Origin: an uncultured Collinsella sp.
Lineage (GTDB): Bacteria; Actinomycetota; Coriobacteriia; Coriobacteriales; Coriobacteriaceae
Direction: 5' to 3'
NCBI GenBank assembly: GCA_900544865.1
Contig: UQXA01000001.1
Coordinates: forward strand, 1 to 64,000
DNA: 64,000 bases
Both the position numbers and the translations under genes were made by a program. Below are positions 53,039-63,196 of the stretch, in pieces (the stretch's first letter is position 1; every line of letters starts with the position of its first letter). The notes under the pieces were generated by a model. That model saw nothing but the letters and a program-made list of their open reading frames with translations. It was not told the origin of the DNA and did no database searches.

Positions 53039-53767
53039 ATGGCTACCAAGATTAATATCCGCACCCTGCTCGAGGCCGGCTGCCACTTCGGTCACCAGAC
53101 CCGTCGCTGGAACCCCAAGATGAAGCCGTTCATCTTCGGTGAGCGCAACGGCATCTACATCCTCGACCTCAAGCAGACCATCCTCGACGCCGACCAGGCC
53201 TACACCTTCGTCAAGAACGTCGCCAAGGGTGGCAACGTGCTGTTCGTCGGCACCAAGAAGCAGGCTCAGGAGGCCGTCAAGAACGCTGCTGAGCGCGCCA
53301 ACATGCCTTACATCAACCAGCGTTGGCTCGGCGGTATGCTGACCAACTTCGTCACCATCCGCTCCCGCATCAACCGCATGGAGGAGCTCGAGGCCATGGT
53401 CGAGGACGGCCGCATGGCAGTGCTCCCCAAGAAGGAGCAGGCTGTTCTGGGCAAGGAGCTCACCAAGCTCCAGACCAACCTCGGTGGCGCCCGCGACATG
53501 AAGGGTCTGCCCCAGGCTCTCTTCGTTATCGACACCAAGCGCGAGGAGAACGCTATCAAGGAGGCTCAGCGCCTGAACATCCCCGTCGTCGCTCTGATCG
53601 ACACCAACTCCGATCCCGATGAGGTCGAGTACGGCATCCCCTGCAACGATGACGCTATCTCCGCTGTCACCCTTATGTGCGAGCTCATGGCTGACGCCTG
53701 CCTCGCTGGCTCCGGCAAGGAGCAGGTCTCCGAGGCCGAGATGGCCGCTGAGCCCAAGGCCGAGTAA
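53039..53767 (+). CDS. rpsB: Small ribosomal subunit protein uS2
   Basis: The 242-aa protein has [33 protein letters not shown] and the [14 protein letters not shown] and [25 protein letters not shown] segments typical of uS2. ATG 53039 has AGGAGG 6 bases upstream. Codon usage is strongly biased toward C-ending codons, consistent with high expression. tsf follows after 45 bases. Confidence 0.98.
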   Translation: MATKINIRTLLEAGCHFGHQTRRWNPKMKPFIFGERNGIYILDLKQTILDADQAYTFVKNVAKGGNVLFVGTKKQAQEAVKNAAERANMPYINQRWLGGMLTNFVTIRSRINRMEELEAMVEDGRMAVLPKKEQAVLGKELTKLQTNLGGARDMKGLPQALFVIDTKREENAIKEAQRLNIPVVALIDTNSDPDEVEYGIPCNDDAISAVTLMCELMADACLAGSGKEQVSEAEMAAEPKAE

Positions 53768-53812
53768 ATCAGTCTTAGTTAATTCTTTTTCATCTCTTTG
53801 AAAGGAACCACA

Positions 53813-54682
53813 ATGGCCCAGATTACCGCCGCTATGGTCAAGCAGCTCCGCGAGATGACCGACTCCCCGATGATGGAGTGCAAGAAGGCTCTCGTCGAGG
53901 CTGACGGCGACATGGACGCCGCTGTCGACGTTCTGCGCAAGAACGGCCTCGCCAAGGCTGCCAAGAAGGCTGGCCGTGAGACCAACGAGGGCGCTGTCGC
54001 CGCGTTCGTCTCCGAGGACGGCAAGACCGGCGCTCTGCTCGAGCTCTCCTGCGAGACCGACTTCGTCGGCTCCAATGCTAAGTTCACCGGCTTTGCTTCC
54101 AAGGTCGCTGAGGTTGTCGCTACCACCGAGCCTGCTGACGTCGACGCTCTGCTCGAGAAGCCGATGGGCGAGGAGACCGTTTCCTCCGAGCTCACCGAGA
54201 TGATTCACATCATGGGCGAGAACATGAAGATCTCCCGTTTCGCCGCCCGCAAGGCTGAGAACGGCGCTCTCGCTTCTTACATCCACATGGGTGGTAAGAT
54301 CGGCGTTCTCGTCGAGTTCGCTTTCGAGAAGGCCGAGACCGCTCAGGCTGAGTCCTTCAAGACCTTTGCTCATGACGTTGCCCTTCAGGTTGCCGCCGTC
54401 GCCCCGATTTGCGCTACCCGCGATCAGGTTCCGGCCGAGACCGTCGAGCACGAGAAGCAGATCTACATGGCTCAGGCTGCCGAGTCCGGCAAGCCCGAGG
54501 CTATCCAGGAGAAGATGGCTGTTGGCCGTCTGGAGAAGTTCTACAAGCAGTCCGTGCTCACCGAGCAGGAGTTCATCAAGGACAGCTCCCTCACCATCAA
54601 GAAGTACGCTGAGCAGGTCTCCAAGGAGCTCGGCGACACCATTACCGTCGTTGCCTTTGACCGTCTGGTGCGTGGCGAGTAA
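53813..54682 (+). CDS. tsf: Elongation factor Ts
   Basis: The 289-aa guanine-nucleotide exchange factor for EF-Tu has the UBA-like N-terminus MVKQLREMTDSPMMECKKALVEADGD and the core ELSCETDFVGSNAKF (the TDFV motif). ATG 53813 with AAAGGA upstream is preferred over 53798. A strong terminator follows. Confidence 0.98.
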   Translation: MAQITAAMVKQLREMTDSPMMECKKALVEADGDMDAAVDVLRKNGLAKAAKKAGRETNEGAVAAFVSEDGKTGALLELSCETDFVGSNAKFTGFASKVAEVVATTEPADVDALLEKPMGEETVSSELTEMIHIMGENMKISRFAARKAENGALASYIHMGGKIGVLVEFAFEKAETAQAESFKTFAHDVALQVAAVAPICATRDQVPAETVEHEKQIYMAQAAESGKPEAIQEKMAVGRLEKFYKQSVLTEQEFIKDSSLTIKKYAEQVSKELGDTITVVAFDRLVRGE

Positions 54683-54705
54683 ATAAGCTCTTGTAGCTGG
54701 TAATG

Positions 54706-54740
54706 AGCAGGCTGTGGGTTTTACTCACAGCCTGCTTTTT
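54706..54740 (+). terminator. Intrinsic terminator after tsf
   Basis: AGCAGGCTGTG pairs with CACAGCCTGCT around a 9-base loop and is followed by TTTTT. Confidence 0.93.
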
Positions 54741-54799
54741 CATGGCTCCCCGTTAAGCCTTTGATATTATGTTATGAGTCTAATTAAAGGAGGATCGCT

Positions 54800-55522
54800 T
54801 TGTCCGACATCCGATATAAACGCGTGCTTCTGAAGCTCTCCGGTGAAGCGCTGATGGGCGATGGCAACTACGGCATCGACCCCAAGGTTACCGATCATCT
54901 TGCCAAGCAGGTCAAGGAGCTGCTCGCCGTTGGTCATGAGGTCGGCGTCGTTGTCGGCGGCGGCAATATTTTCCGCGGCATGGCCGGTGCCGCCGGTGGT
55001 ATGGACCGCGCCCAGGCCGATTACATGGGTATGCTCGCTACCGTTATGAACGCGCTTGCCCTGCAGGATGCCTTCGAGCACAACGATGTTCCCTGCCGCG
55101 TGATGAGCGCTATCCAGATGAACGAGATCTGCGAGCCCTATATTCGCCGTCGCGCCATCAACCACCTGTCCAAGGGCAACGTCGTTATCTTTGCCGCCGG
55201 ATCGGGTAATCCGTACTTTACGACTGACACCGCCGCGGCCCTTCGCGCCTGTGAGATCGGTGCCGAGATTCTGATTAAAGCCACCAAGGTTGATGGCATC
55301 TACGACAAGGATCCCGTCAAGTGCGCTGACGCCGTCCGCTTTGACAAGATCACCTATCACGAGGTGCTCGTTCGCGGCCTGCAGGTTATGGATTCCACGG
55401 CTACGGCTCTTTGCCAGGACAACCGTATGCCCATTTTGGTCCTCAACATCGATGGCGAGGACACCGTCAAGCGCGCGCTCGCGGGTGAGCCCGTCGGCAC
55501 GCTCGTCTATCAGGAGGATTAA
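54800..55522 (+). CDS. pyrH: Uridylate kinase
   Basis: The 240-aa kinase has [27 protein letters not shown], and [20 protein letters not shown], the UMP/ATP sites of the amino-acid-kinase fold. It phosphorylates UMP to UDP. TTG 54800 follows AAAGGAGGA. It begins the pyrH-frr-uppS-cdsA-dxr-rseP-ispG-proS run, a common bacterial order. Confidence 0.97.
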   Translation: MSDIRYKRVLLKLSGEALMGDGNYGIDPKVTDHLAKQVKELLAVGHEVGVVVGGGNIFRGMAGAAGGMDRAQADYMGMLATVMNALALQDAFEHNDVPCRVMSAIQMNEICEPYIRRRAINHLSKGNVVIFAAGSGNPYFTTDTAAALRACEIGAEILIKATKVDGIYDKDPVKCADAVRFDKITYHEVLVRGLQVMDSTATALCQDNRMPILVLNIDGEDTVKRALAGEPVGTLVYQED

Positions 55523-55524
55523 GC

Positions 55525-56061
55525 ATGGCAGAGAACATCACCGCCCACATGGACAAGTCACTCGAGTCCCTCAAGCATAACTTCTCCAAGGTCCGCACTG
55601 GCCGCGCCAACGCTAACATTCTGTCCGACATCACCGTCGACTACTACGGTGTTGCCACGCCCGTCACGCAGGTTGCCGCCGTTAAGACCCCCGAGGCCCA
55701 CATGCTGCTTATCGAGCCGTGGGATAAGGCGCTCATCAATGCCATCGTCAAGGCTATCAGTGCCTCCGACCTGGGCATTACCCCCAACTCCGATGGTACC
55801 GTCGTGCGTCTGCCGTTCCCGGCTCCCACCGAGGAGCGTCGTCGCGAGCTCGTTAAGGAGTGCCGCGAGTACGCCGAGCAGGCCAAGGTCTCCATCCGCA
55901 ACATCCGCCGCGACTTTAACAACAAGCTCGAGCGCGACGAGGAGCTCACCGAGGACGATGTTCGTCGCGAGCAGGCCAAGGTTCAGAAGCATACCGACGA
56001 GTATGTTGCCAAGGTCGAGGAGCTTCTGAAGGAAAAAGAAGCCGAGGTCATGGAGATCTAA
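55525..56061 (+). CDS. frr: Ribosome recycling factor
   Basis: The 178-aa protein has the three-helix bundle sequence with KVRTGRANANILSDITVDYYG and the KECREYAEQAKVSIRNIRRDF segment. With EF-G it splits post-termination ribosomes. It is a few residues shorter than the usual 185. It starts 2 bases after the pyrH stop. Confidence 0.97.
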   Translation: MAENITAHMDKSLESLKHNFSKVRTGRANANILSDITVDYYGVATPVTQVAAVKTPEAHMLLIEPWDKALINAIVKAISASDLGITPNSDGTVVRLPFPAPTEERRRELVKECREYAEQAKVSIRNIRRDFNNKLERDEELTEDDVRREQAKVQKHTDEYVAKVEELLKEKEAEVMEI

Positions 56062-56062
56062 G

Positions 56063-56857
56063 GTGCAATACGACGAGCATAAACTGGTCGAGTACTTTGC
56101 CGACGCCCCTGCGGGCGTCGGTTTTTCCGACCTTGACCTCAATAACATTCCGCACCATATTTCGTGCATCATGGACGGCAACGGCCGTTGGGCCACGTCG
56201 CGCGGTCTTGCCCGCACCGAAGGCCACAAGGCCGGCATCGTCTCGCTGCGCGAGATCATTACCGCCTGCGTGCGCCTGGGCGTCGACGTGCTTTCGGCCT
56301 ATGCGTTCTCAACCGAAAACTGGAATCGCCCGCAGCACGAAGTCAACGTTCTGATGCAACTGTTTGCCAAGACGTTTATCGATGAGCTGCCGCTGCTTAA
56401 GCGCGAGAACGTCCGCGTTGTCTTTTTGGGCGATATTTCTGCGCTGCCCAAGAAGACCCGCGACGTCTTTGAGCGCGGCCTTGCCGAGTGCGCCGACCAT
56501 ACCGGTATGACGCTGGCGCTGGCCGTTAACTACGGCGCCCGTGCTGAGATCACCCGCGCTGTCCGCCAGATCGCGCTTGATGCCGCCGCTGGGAAGATCG
56601 ACCCCGCCGCTATCGACGATGATATGGTTGCTTCGCACCTGTACACCGCCGGCCTTCCCGATCCGGAGCTCGTGATTCGCACCTCTGGCGAGCTTCGTCT
56701 TTCGAACTATCTGCTGTGGCAGGTTGCTTATTCCGAGTTCTATGTCACCGATACCTATTGGCCTGACTTTGATCGTTGGGGCCTTGTCGACGCCATTTTG
56801 GCCTACCAGGGTCGCGACCGTAGGTTTGGTGGACTGAGCAAGACCGAGGAGGCTTAA
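56063..56857 (+). CDS. uppS: Undecaprenyl diphosphate synthase
   Basis: The 264-aa cis-prenyltransferase has the FPP-binding IMDGNGRWATSRGLARTEGHKAG, SAYAFSTENWNRP, and IRTSGELRLSNYLLWQVAYSEFY signatures. It makes the lipid carrier for wall and glycan synthesis, connecting to the exporter at 1357-2981 and the mre genes. GTG 56063 is the start, one base after frr. Confidence 0.96.
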   Translation: MQYDEHKLVEYFADAPAGVGFSDLDLNNIPHHISCIMDGNGRWATSRGLARTEGHKAGIVSLREIITACVRLGVDVLSAYAFSTENWNRPQHEVNVLMQLFAKTFIDELPLLKRENVRVVFLGDISALPKKTRDVFERGLAECADHTGMTLALAVNYGARAEITRAVRQIALDAAAGKIDPAAIDDDMVASHLYTAGLPDPELVIRTSGELRLSNYLLWQVAYSEFYVTDTYWPDFDRWGLVDAILAYQGRDRRFGGLSKTEEA

Positions 56858-56859
56858 TC

Positions 56860-57774
56860 GTGTCCGAACGTCCCAAGGCATCCGCTCCCAAGGCGCCTAC
56901 TTCCGCGAAGCCCGCGCGTAAGGCTTCCGCTGCAGGCGCCCCTGCAGCGAAGAGCGGCTCCGGTTCGTGGCTGGCGGGCTTTATCACCCGTGCCGCCGCC
57001 GGTATCGTCTATGCCGTTGTCTTTATCCTGTGCCTGGTTTTGGGTATTGTGCCCACGGCCATCTTCGTGTCCGTCATGAGCGGTCTGTGCTGCTATGAGT
57101 TCTTCCGCATGACGAGGCTCGACGGCAAGGTTGCCAACGAGCGCCTTGGTATCACTGCCGCCGTGCTCTTTCCGCTCTCGGCTCTGGGCGATTCGCTGCT
57201 GTTGAACGCCCTGCTGTTCGCTTTGATGCTTGCGGTTGGTATCTGGTATGTCTGGTCTCCGCGCACTCGCATCTCTGACGTTGCCGTGACGCTCATGGGC
57301 CCTATCTACACTGGCTTTATGCTGTCGGCTATCGTGCTGCTGCGCGATGCCGTGCCCGGTTTTGCCGGCGCCCTGCTTTCGGTGGGCGTTTGCGCGTCCC
57401 TTTGGGTCTCCGACTCGTTTGCCTACATCGTGGGCAGCCGCATCGGCAAGCATAAGATGGTTCCCAAGATCTCTCCCAAAAAGAGCTGGGAAGGCTTTGT
57501 CGGCGGCATCTTGGGCTCTGTCTTGATCTGGCTCATCCTGTGGGCAACGCACTTCTATAAGCTGAGCCTACCCTATGCACTGCTGTGCGGCGTGGTCGTC
57601 TCCATCCTGGGCGTTATCGGCGACCTCATCGAGTCGCGTATCAAGCGCGGCGTGGGCGTCAAAGATTCCGGCAATCTCATCCCGGGCCACGGCGGCATGC
57701 TCGACCGCAGCGATTCGCTCATCTTTGGCTGCATTACCGCGCAGCTGCTGCTGATGATCGGAGGCGTGCTGTAA
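56860..57774 (+). CDS. cdsA: Phosphatidate cytidylyltransferase
   Basis: The 304-aa membrane enzyme makes CDP-diacylglycerol. After an Ala/Ser/Lys-rich N-terminal extension of about 35 residues come several membrane helices. Near the C-terminus is the signature KDSGNLIPGHGGMLDRSDSLIF. GTG 56860 lies 2 bases after uppS. The extension is not seen in most CdsA proteins and may be unstructured. Confidence 0.95.
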   Translation: MSERPKASAPKAPTSAKPARKASAAGAPAAKSGSGSWLAGFITRAAAGIVYAVVFILCLVLGIVPTAIFVSVMSGLCCYEFFRMTRLDGKVANERLGITAAVLFPLSALGDSLLLNALLFALMLAVGIWYVWSPRTRISDVAVTLMGPIYTGFMLSAIVLLRDAVPGFAGALLSVGVCASLWVSDSFAYIVGSRIGKHKMVPKISPKKSWEGFVGGILGSVLIWLILWATHFYKLSLPYALLCGVVVSILGVIGDLIESRIKRGVGVKDSGNLIPGHGGMLDRSDSLIFGCITAQLLLMIGGVL

Positions 57775-58961
57775 TGGCTTATCAGACCACCTACGGTCCC
57801 GACGGGCGTCTTCGTGTTGCCGTTCTGGGCTGTACTGGTTCTATCGGCACTCAGGCGCTCGATGTGTGCCGTCAGCATGCCGATCGCCTGCAGGTGACGG
57901 CGCTGTCTGTTAATTCCAGCACCTCCGAGCTCGTTGCCGCTGCCCGTGAGTTCTCGGTTCCGGCGGTTGCCGTGGCGGACGCCTCCCATGGCGCCGACGC
58001 CGTGCTGCAGGAACTGCCCGAGGGCACGGAGTTCGGCGTTGGCGCGCAGGCCGTGTGCGAGCTCGCATGCCGCGATGATGTCGATTGCGTGCTCGTGGCC
58101 ATCGTGGGCGCTGCCGGTCTCGAGGCGAGCCATGCTGCCCTGACCTCGAACAAGCGTCTTGCCCTGGCTAACAAGGAGTCGCTCGTCGTCGGTGGCGATC
58201 TGCTTATGCCGTTGGCGCAGCCGGGCCAGCTTATCCCTGTCGACTCCGAGCATTCTGCCATCTACCAGTGCTATCTTGGCGAGAATCCGCGTGAGGCTCA
58301 CTGCATTTGGCTTACCTGCTCGGGCGGCCCGTTCTTTGGCCGCACGCGTGACGAGCTCGATCGCGTGACGCGTGCCGATGCCCTGGCGCATCCTACGTGG
58401 GCTATGGGTGCCAAGATCACGATTGACTCCGCCACCCTCATGAACAAAGGTCTGGAGCGTATCGAGGCCATGCATCTATTTGGCTGCGATCTCGATTTCA
58501 TTAACGTGGTCGTGCAGCGCCAGTCTAAGATTCACTCCATGGTCGAGTTTGCCGACGGCTCTGTGATGGCGCATCTCGGTGCCTCCGACATGCGCATTCC
58601 CATCCAGTTTGCCTTCTCGTATCCCGAGCGTTGGGATACGCCGGCTCCGCGTATCGATTTCCGCGAGTTGGGGCAGCTTACCTTTGACGCGGCCGATATG
58701 GATACCTTCCGCTGCCTTGCGCTGGCCGAGCGTGCCGGCAAGACGGGCGGCACCATGCCGTGCGTGCTCAATGCCGCCAACGAGGTCGCCGTCGATGCCT
58801 TCTTGCATGATGGCTGCAGTTTTACCGATATCGACCGCATTGTGGAATCCTGCATGGATGCTCACGATGCGCAGACGGTCGATTCGTTTGAACAGCTTCG
58901 CGACATCGATGGCTGGGCGCGTGAAAAGGCCGCGCAGGTGCTCGCCGCAACCCGTTCTTAA
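57774..58961 (+). CDS. dxr: 1-deoxy-D-xylulose 5-phosphate reductoisomerase
   Basis: The 395-aa enzyme makes MEP, the first committed isoprenoid intermediate. The NADPH site is RVAVLGCTGSIGTQALDV, with LANKESLVVGG, IPVDSEHSAIYQC (metal ligands) and MGAKITIDSATLMNKGLE following. The ATG shares its A with the cdsA stop (TAATG). With uppS and ispG here, three isoprenoid genes share this run. Confidence 0.97.
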   Translation: MAYQTTYGPDGRLRVAVLGCTGSIGTQALDVCRQHADRLQVTALSVNSSTSELVAAAREFSVPAVAVADASHGADAVLQELPEGTEFGVGAQAVCELACRDDVDCVLVAIVGAAGLEASHAALTSNKRLALANKESLVVGGDLLMPLAQPGQLIPVDSEHSAIYQCYLGENPREAHCIWLTCSGGPFFGRTRDELDRVTRADALAHPTWAMGAKITIDSATLMNKGLERIEAMHLFGCDLDFINVVVQRQSKIHSMVEFADGSVMAHLGASDMRIPIQFAFSYPERWDTPAPRIDFRELGQLTFDAADMDTFRCLALAERAGKTGGTMPCVLNAANEVAVDAFLHDGCSFTDIDRIVESCMDAHDAQTVDSFEQLRDIDGWAREKAAQVLAATRS

Positions 58962-58986
58962 CCCATAAGGATTGCTTTTTCGTTTT

Positions 58987-60348
58987 ATGGATACTGTTCT
59001 GAGCGTTCTCTCATCGGTCTTTTGGGGCCTGCTGATGCTTTCCGTCCTCGTGTTTTTGCACGAGGGCGGCCACTTTTTGGCGGCGCGTGCCTGCGGTGTC
59101 CGCGTAACTGAGTTCTTTTTGGGCCTGCCGTGTCGTTTTGATATCCACCACACGTCTCGTCGTATCGGCACCAAGTTTGGCGTGACGCCGCTGCTGCTGG
59201 GTGGTTATGCGGCCATTTGTGGCATGGATCCGACCGACGTCTCGTGTGCCGACCGCGTGCTTGCTGCCATCTATCGTCACGGCCGTGTGACGGTGGCCGA
59301 TCTTGCCGTCGAGCTCGAGCTGTCCGAGGAGGTTGTGCTCGAGGCCTGTGCTTTGCTGTTGGGCTGGGGCTCCATCGCTCCCTGGTATGAAGAAGGGGAA
59401 AAGCCTTCGCCCAGTTACTATCCCACCAAGTACCAGACCCTGCCGCGTGATGCCGCGGGCTATACCACCTTTGACGGCCGTCTGTTCGATCGTGAGCACG
59501 CGACTGCCGAGGGCGATGTATGGGAACTGCCGTGCGGCGAGTCCGAATTCCTTGCACGCGAGCGCTCGCACACCTATTTGGGTCAGGGCTTTGTCAAGCG
59601 TGCCTTTATGCTGCTTGCGGGCATTATCGTCAATATCCTGACGGGCTTTTTGCTCCTTATGAGCATCTATTCCATCGCAGGTGTCACGGTGCCGGTGGAT
59701 ACCAATGTGATCGGCCAGGTTGACGAAGGCTCGGTTGCCGCAGCGGCGGGAATCGAGGGCGGCGACGCGATCCTTTCGGTCGACGGAGTATCGTGCTCTA
59801 CTTGGATGGACGTATACGATGCCATCGGCAAGGCTGCCGGTAAGGACGATATCGCCATCGAGTATGAGCGTGACGGCAAGCGGCATTCAACCACGGTTGC
59901 ACTCAAAGAGGACGAGCGCCTCGGTGTGTATGCCTCTACGCAGGTGGTCCGTTTAGACCCCATCACGTCGGCTCGTCTGTCCTTATCCTATGTCGTGCAG
60001 ACAGCGGAGGGCGTGATGCGCCTGCTCCAGCCGCAGCATACGATGGAGATTCTCGATCAGTCCTCATCGATCGTGGGTATTAGCGTTATGTCCTCACAGG
60101 CTGCTGCCGCTGGCCCTGCAACGTTCCTTTCGTTTGCCGCCCTCATTTCGTTCTCGCTTGGCTTTATGAACCTGCTGCCTATCCCACCGCTCGATGGCGG
60201 CAAGCTGGTCATCGAGATCATTCAAAAGATTGCTGGCCGCGAGCTTCCGCTCAAGGTCCAGTCGATCGTGAGCTATGTGGGCATCGCGCTTTTTGCGCTG
60301 CTGTTTGTCTATATGCTTCGTTCCGACATCCTTCGATTTATTCTGTAG
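58987..60348 (+). CDS. rseP: Site-2 protease RseP with an inserted cytoplasmic domain
   Basis: The 453-aa intramembrane zinc protease has FLHEGGHFLAARACGV (HExxH, residues 25-29) and LLLGGYAAICGMD. A PDZ domain (about 238-310; GQVDEGSVAAAAGIEGGDAILSVDGV) and the third zinc ligand motif NLLPIPPLDGGKL follow. Between residues about 85 and 190 lies an insertion absent from standard RseP, beginning with a winged-helix-like stretch (ADRVLAAIYRHGRVTVADLA). ATG 58987 is used, although AAGGA is 15 bases away; TTG 58972 is directly behind that site. Confidence 0.92.
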   Translation: MDTVLSVLSSVFWGLLMLSVLVFLHEGGHFLAARACGVRVTEFFLGLPCRFDIHHTSRRIGTKFGVTPLLLGGYAAICGMDPTDVSCADRVLAAIYRHGRVTVADLAVELELSEEVVLEACALLLGWGSIAPWYEEGEKPSPSYYPTKYQTLPRDAAGYTTFDGRLFDREHATAEGDVWELPCGESEFLARERSHTYLGQGFVKRAFMLLAGIIVNILTGFLLLMSIYSIAGVTVPVDTNVIGQVDEGSVAAAAGIEGGDAILSVDGVSCSTWMDVYDAIGKAAGKDDIAIEYERDGKRHSTTVALKEDERLGVYASTQVVRLDPITSARLSLSYVVQTAEGVMRLLQPQHTMEILDQSSSIVGISVMSSQAAAAGPATFLSFAALISFSLGFMNLLPIPPLDGGKLVIEIIQKIAGRELPLKVQSIVSYVGIALFALLFVYMLRSDILRFIL

Positions 60349-60361
60349 GGGAGTGTTTGGA

Positions 60362-61444
60362 TTGTCTTTATCCCATCCTTTGCCTCGCGAGCTGACGCGC
60401 CCCGTGCATGTGGGCGGCGTGCAGATCGGTGGCGGTGCGCCGGTGGTGGTCCAATCCATGACCTGCACCGATACCGCTGATGCCCAGGCAACGCTTGCGC
60501 AAGTGCGTGCTTTGGTGCAGGCTGGCTGCGATATCGTGCGCGTGAGCGTGCCCACCGAGGCTGCGCTTGAGGGTTTCCGCACCATCTGCGCCGAGTCTCC
60601 GGTGCCGATTGTCGCCGATATCCACTTTAACCATAAGCTCGCCATTGGTGCCGTTGAGGCCGGTGCTGCCAAGCTGCGCATCAATCCCGGCAATATCGGC
60701 GATTGGGCCAAGGTTGACGCGGTGATCGATGCTGCGGGTGCCGCTGGCTGTGCGATTCGTATCGGCGTCAATGCCGGTTCGCTTGAGCAGGATATCGCCG
60801 AGCGCGACGACCTCACGCAGCCCGAAAAGCTCGTGATGTCGAGCGAGCGTTTCGTCAAGCATTTTGAAGACCGCGGCTTTACGAACATTGTGCTTTCGGC
60901 CAAGGCCCATAGCGTGCAAACGACGCTCGATACCTATCGAGCCCTGTCGCGTGAGATTCCCCACGTCCCGCTTCACTTGGGCGTAACCGAGGCGGGTACC
61001 AAGCTGCAGGGCACCATTAAAAGCTCGGTGGGCCTTGGTATCCTGCTGTCTGAGGGTATCGGTGACACCATGCGCGTCTCGCTCACAGCCGATCCGGTTG
61101 AGGAGCCGCCGGTCGCCTGGGGTATCCTGCAGTCCCTGGGCCTGCGTCGCCGTGGCCCCGAGATTGTCTCGTGCCCCACGTGCGCCCGCTGCCAGGTTAA
61201 CCTGATTCCCATCGCTGAGGAAGTAACCGAGCGGCTTAAGAACTATGCCGCACCGCTTTCGATTGCCGTCATGGGATGTGTCGTTAATGGCCCCGGTGAG
61301 GCTTCTGATGCCGACCTGGGCGTTGCTTGCGGACGTGGTCAGGCTCTGCTCTTTTCGCATGGCCAGATCATTGGTAAAGTAGCTGAGGACCAAATTGTCG
61401 AAGCGCTTATGGCAGAGGTCGACAAACTTATTGAGGAGAAATAA
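60362..61444 (+). CDS. ispG: 4-hydroxy-3-methylbut-2-enyl diphosphate synthase (IspG/GcpE)
   Basis: The 360-aa iron-sulfur enzyme makes HMBPP in the MEP pathway. The barrel has VQSMTCTDTADAQATLAQV. The 4Fe-4S ligands are in VSCPTCARCQVNL and in MGCVVNGPGEASDADLGVACG. TTG 60362, with TAGGGGAG upstream, is the likely start; a longer open frame from 60275 overlaps rseP and has no support. Confidence 0.95.
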   Translation: MSLSHPLPRELTRPVHVGGVQIGGGAPVVVQSMTCTDTADAQATLAQVRALVQAGCDIVRVSVPTEAALEGFRTICAESPVPIVADIHFNHKLAIGAVEAGAAKLRINPGNIGDWAKVDAVIDAAGAAGCAIRIGVNAGSLEQDIAERDDLTQPEKLVMSSERFVKHFEDRGFTNIVLSAKAHSVQTTLDTYRALSREIPHVPLHLGVTEAGTKLQGTIKSSVGLGILLSEGIGDTMRVSLTADPVEEPPVAWGILQSLGLRRRGPEIVSCPTCARCQVNLIPIAEEVTERLKNYAAPLSIAVMGCVVNGPGEASDADLGVACGRGQALLFSHGQIIGKVAEDQIVEALMAEVDKLIEEK

Positions 61445-63166
61445 ATGACTCGAGCAATGTATATGTCTAAGCTGTATGCTCCGACGCTCAAAGAGGATCC
61501 GGCCGACGCCGAGCTTGCGAGCCATCGCCTGCTGCTTCGTGCCGGCATGATTCGCAAGGAGGCCGCCGGTCTCTATTCCTATCTGCCGCTCGCTTGGCGC
61601 TCGATTCGTAAGATCGAGAACATCGTGCGCGACGAGATGGACGCCGCTGGCGCCCAGGAGCTCATGATGCCCATTATGGTCGATGCCGAGCTGTGGCGTG
61701 AGTCCGGCCGCATCGATGCCTATGGCAAGGAGCTCGTGCGCTTTGACGACCGTCATGGTCGCGAGTTTGTGCTGGGCCCCACGCATGAGGAGACCGTCAC
61801 GGCCCTGGTGCGCAACGAGCTGCGCTCCTATAAGCAGCTGCCCGTCAACCTGTACCACATTCAGGACAAGTTCCGCGATGAGTTCCGTCCCCGCTTTGGC
61901 CTGATGCGCGGTCGTGAGTTCATCATGAAGGACGCCTATAGCTTCTCTGCCACGCAGGAGAGTCTGCAGGAGGAGTACGACAAGATGAAGCAGGCTTACG
62001 CCAACATCTGCGAGCGCTGTTACATCAAGGCTCTGCCCGTTGTCGCCGACTCCGGCGAGATCGGCGGCGACACTTCCGTCGAGTACATGGCCCTGGCCGA
62101 CGCCGGCGAGGCCTCGCTCGTGTACTGCGACGATTGCGGCTTTGCTGCCGATGACGAGGCTGCAAGCACCAAGGTCGTTGTGACCGAGGGTCCCGGCGAC
62201 GGCACGCTCACCAAGGTCGAGACTCCGGGCATGGGCACCATCGAGGCCGTCGCCAAGTTCTTCGGCTTCCCCGAGAACGGCACGCGCAAGTCGCTGGCGT
62301 TGATTGACTCCGAGGGCAAGCCGGTCGTGGCCATTGTTCCGGGCGACCACGAGCTCAACGACTGTAAGGCCGAGCACGTCTTTGGCAAGGGCTATCGCAT
62401 GATGACCGACGAGGAGCTCCAGACCTACGGGCTGCACAAGGGCTTTATCGGACCGGTCAACCTGCCCGAGGGCATCCGCCTGGTGTGCGATGAGAGTCTG
62501 CGTGAGTCCAAGCAGTGGGCCTGCGGTGCCAACGAGGTCGACTATCACTTTACCGGTGCCTGCCCCGAGCGCGACTTTACCGTCGACGAGTGGGCCGACC
62601 TGGTCACCGTCGTCGCCGGCGATCCCTGCCCTCACTGCGGCAAGCCGCTCTCTGCTGCTCGCGGCATCGAGGTTTCCCAGGTCTTCCAGCTGGGCACCAA
62701 GTACTCCGAGGCCATGGGGGCCACCTTCATGGACGAGGACGGCAAGGAGAAGCCGCTTATCATGGGTTGCTACGGCGTGGGCGTGTCTCGCTCGCTCGCT
62801 GCCGTCGTGGAACAGCACAACGACGAGCACGGCATAGTCTGGCCGGTCTCCGTCGCTCCGTACGAGGTCGCGGTGATTCCGCTCGACCCCAAGAAGGAGG
62901 AGTGCGCTTCCGTCTGCGAGCAGATCGTTGATGGCCTGTGCGCCGAGGGTATCGAGGTCGTCGTCGACGATCGCGATGAGCGTCCCGGCTTTAAGTTTGC
63001 CGACAACGACCTTATGGGCTTCCCGTATCAGGTGGTGCTCGGCAAGCGTGGCCTTAAGAACGGCACTGTCGAGCTCAAGGATCGTGCCACGGGCGACCGT
63101 CAGGATGTGGCGATCGACGAGGTCGTCGCCAAGGTCGCTGAGCTTGTGAAGGCTGCCCGCCGCTAA
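61445..63166 (+). CDS. proS: Proline--tRNA ligase, bacterial type
   Basis: The 573-aa class II synthetase has LRAGMIRKEAAGLYSYLPLAWRSIRKIE and GPTHEETVTALVRNELRSYKQLPVNLYHIQDKFRDE. An insertion editing domain (about 225-400, with the KSLALIDSEGKPVVAIVPGDHELN stretch) and the anticodon domain follow. It starts directly after the ispG stop, ending the pyrH run. A terminator follows. Confidence 0.98.
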   Translation: MTRAMYMSKLYAPTLKEDPADAELASHRLLLRAGMIRKEAAGLYSYLPLAWRSIRKIENIVRDEMDAAGAQELMMPIMVDAELWRESGRIDAYGKELVRFDDRHGREFVLGPTHEETVTALVRNELRSYKQLPVNLYHIQDKFRDEFRPRFGLMRGREFIMKDAYSFSATQESLQEEYDKMKQAYANICERCYIKALPVVADSGEIGGDTSVEYMALADAGEASLVYCDDCGFAADDEAASTKVVVTEGPGDGTLTKVETPGMGTIEAVAKFFGFPENGTRKSLALIDSEGKPVVAIVPGDHELNDCKAEHVFGKGYRMMTDEELQTYGLHKGFIGPVNLPEGIRLVCDESLRESKQWACGANEVDYHFTGACPERDFTVDEWADLVTVVAGDPCPHCGKPLSAARGIEVSQVFQLGTKYSEAMGATFMDEDGKEKPLIMGCYGVGVSRSLAAVVEQHNDEHGIVWPVSVAPYEVAVIPLDPKKEECASVCEQIVDGLCAEGIEVVVDDRDERPGFKFADNDLMGFPYQVVLGKRGLKNGTVELKDRATGDRQDVAIDEVVAKVAELVKAARR

Positions 63167-63196
63167 TCGCCGATTTCGCTTGTAGTTCGATATACG

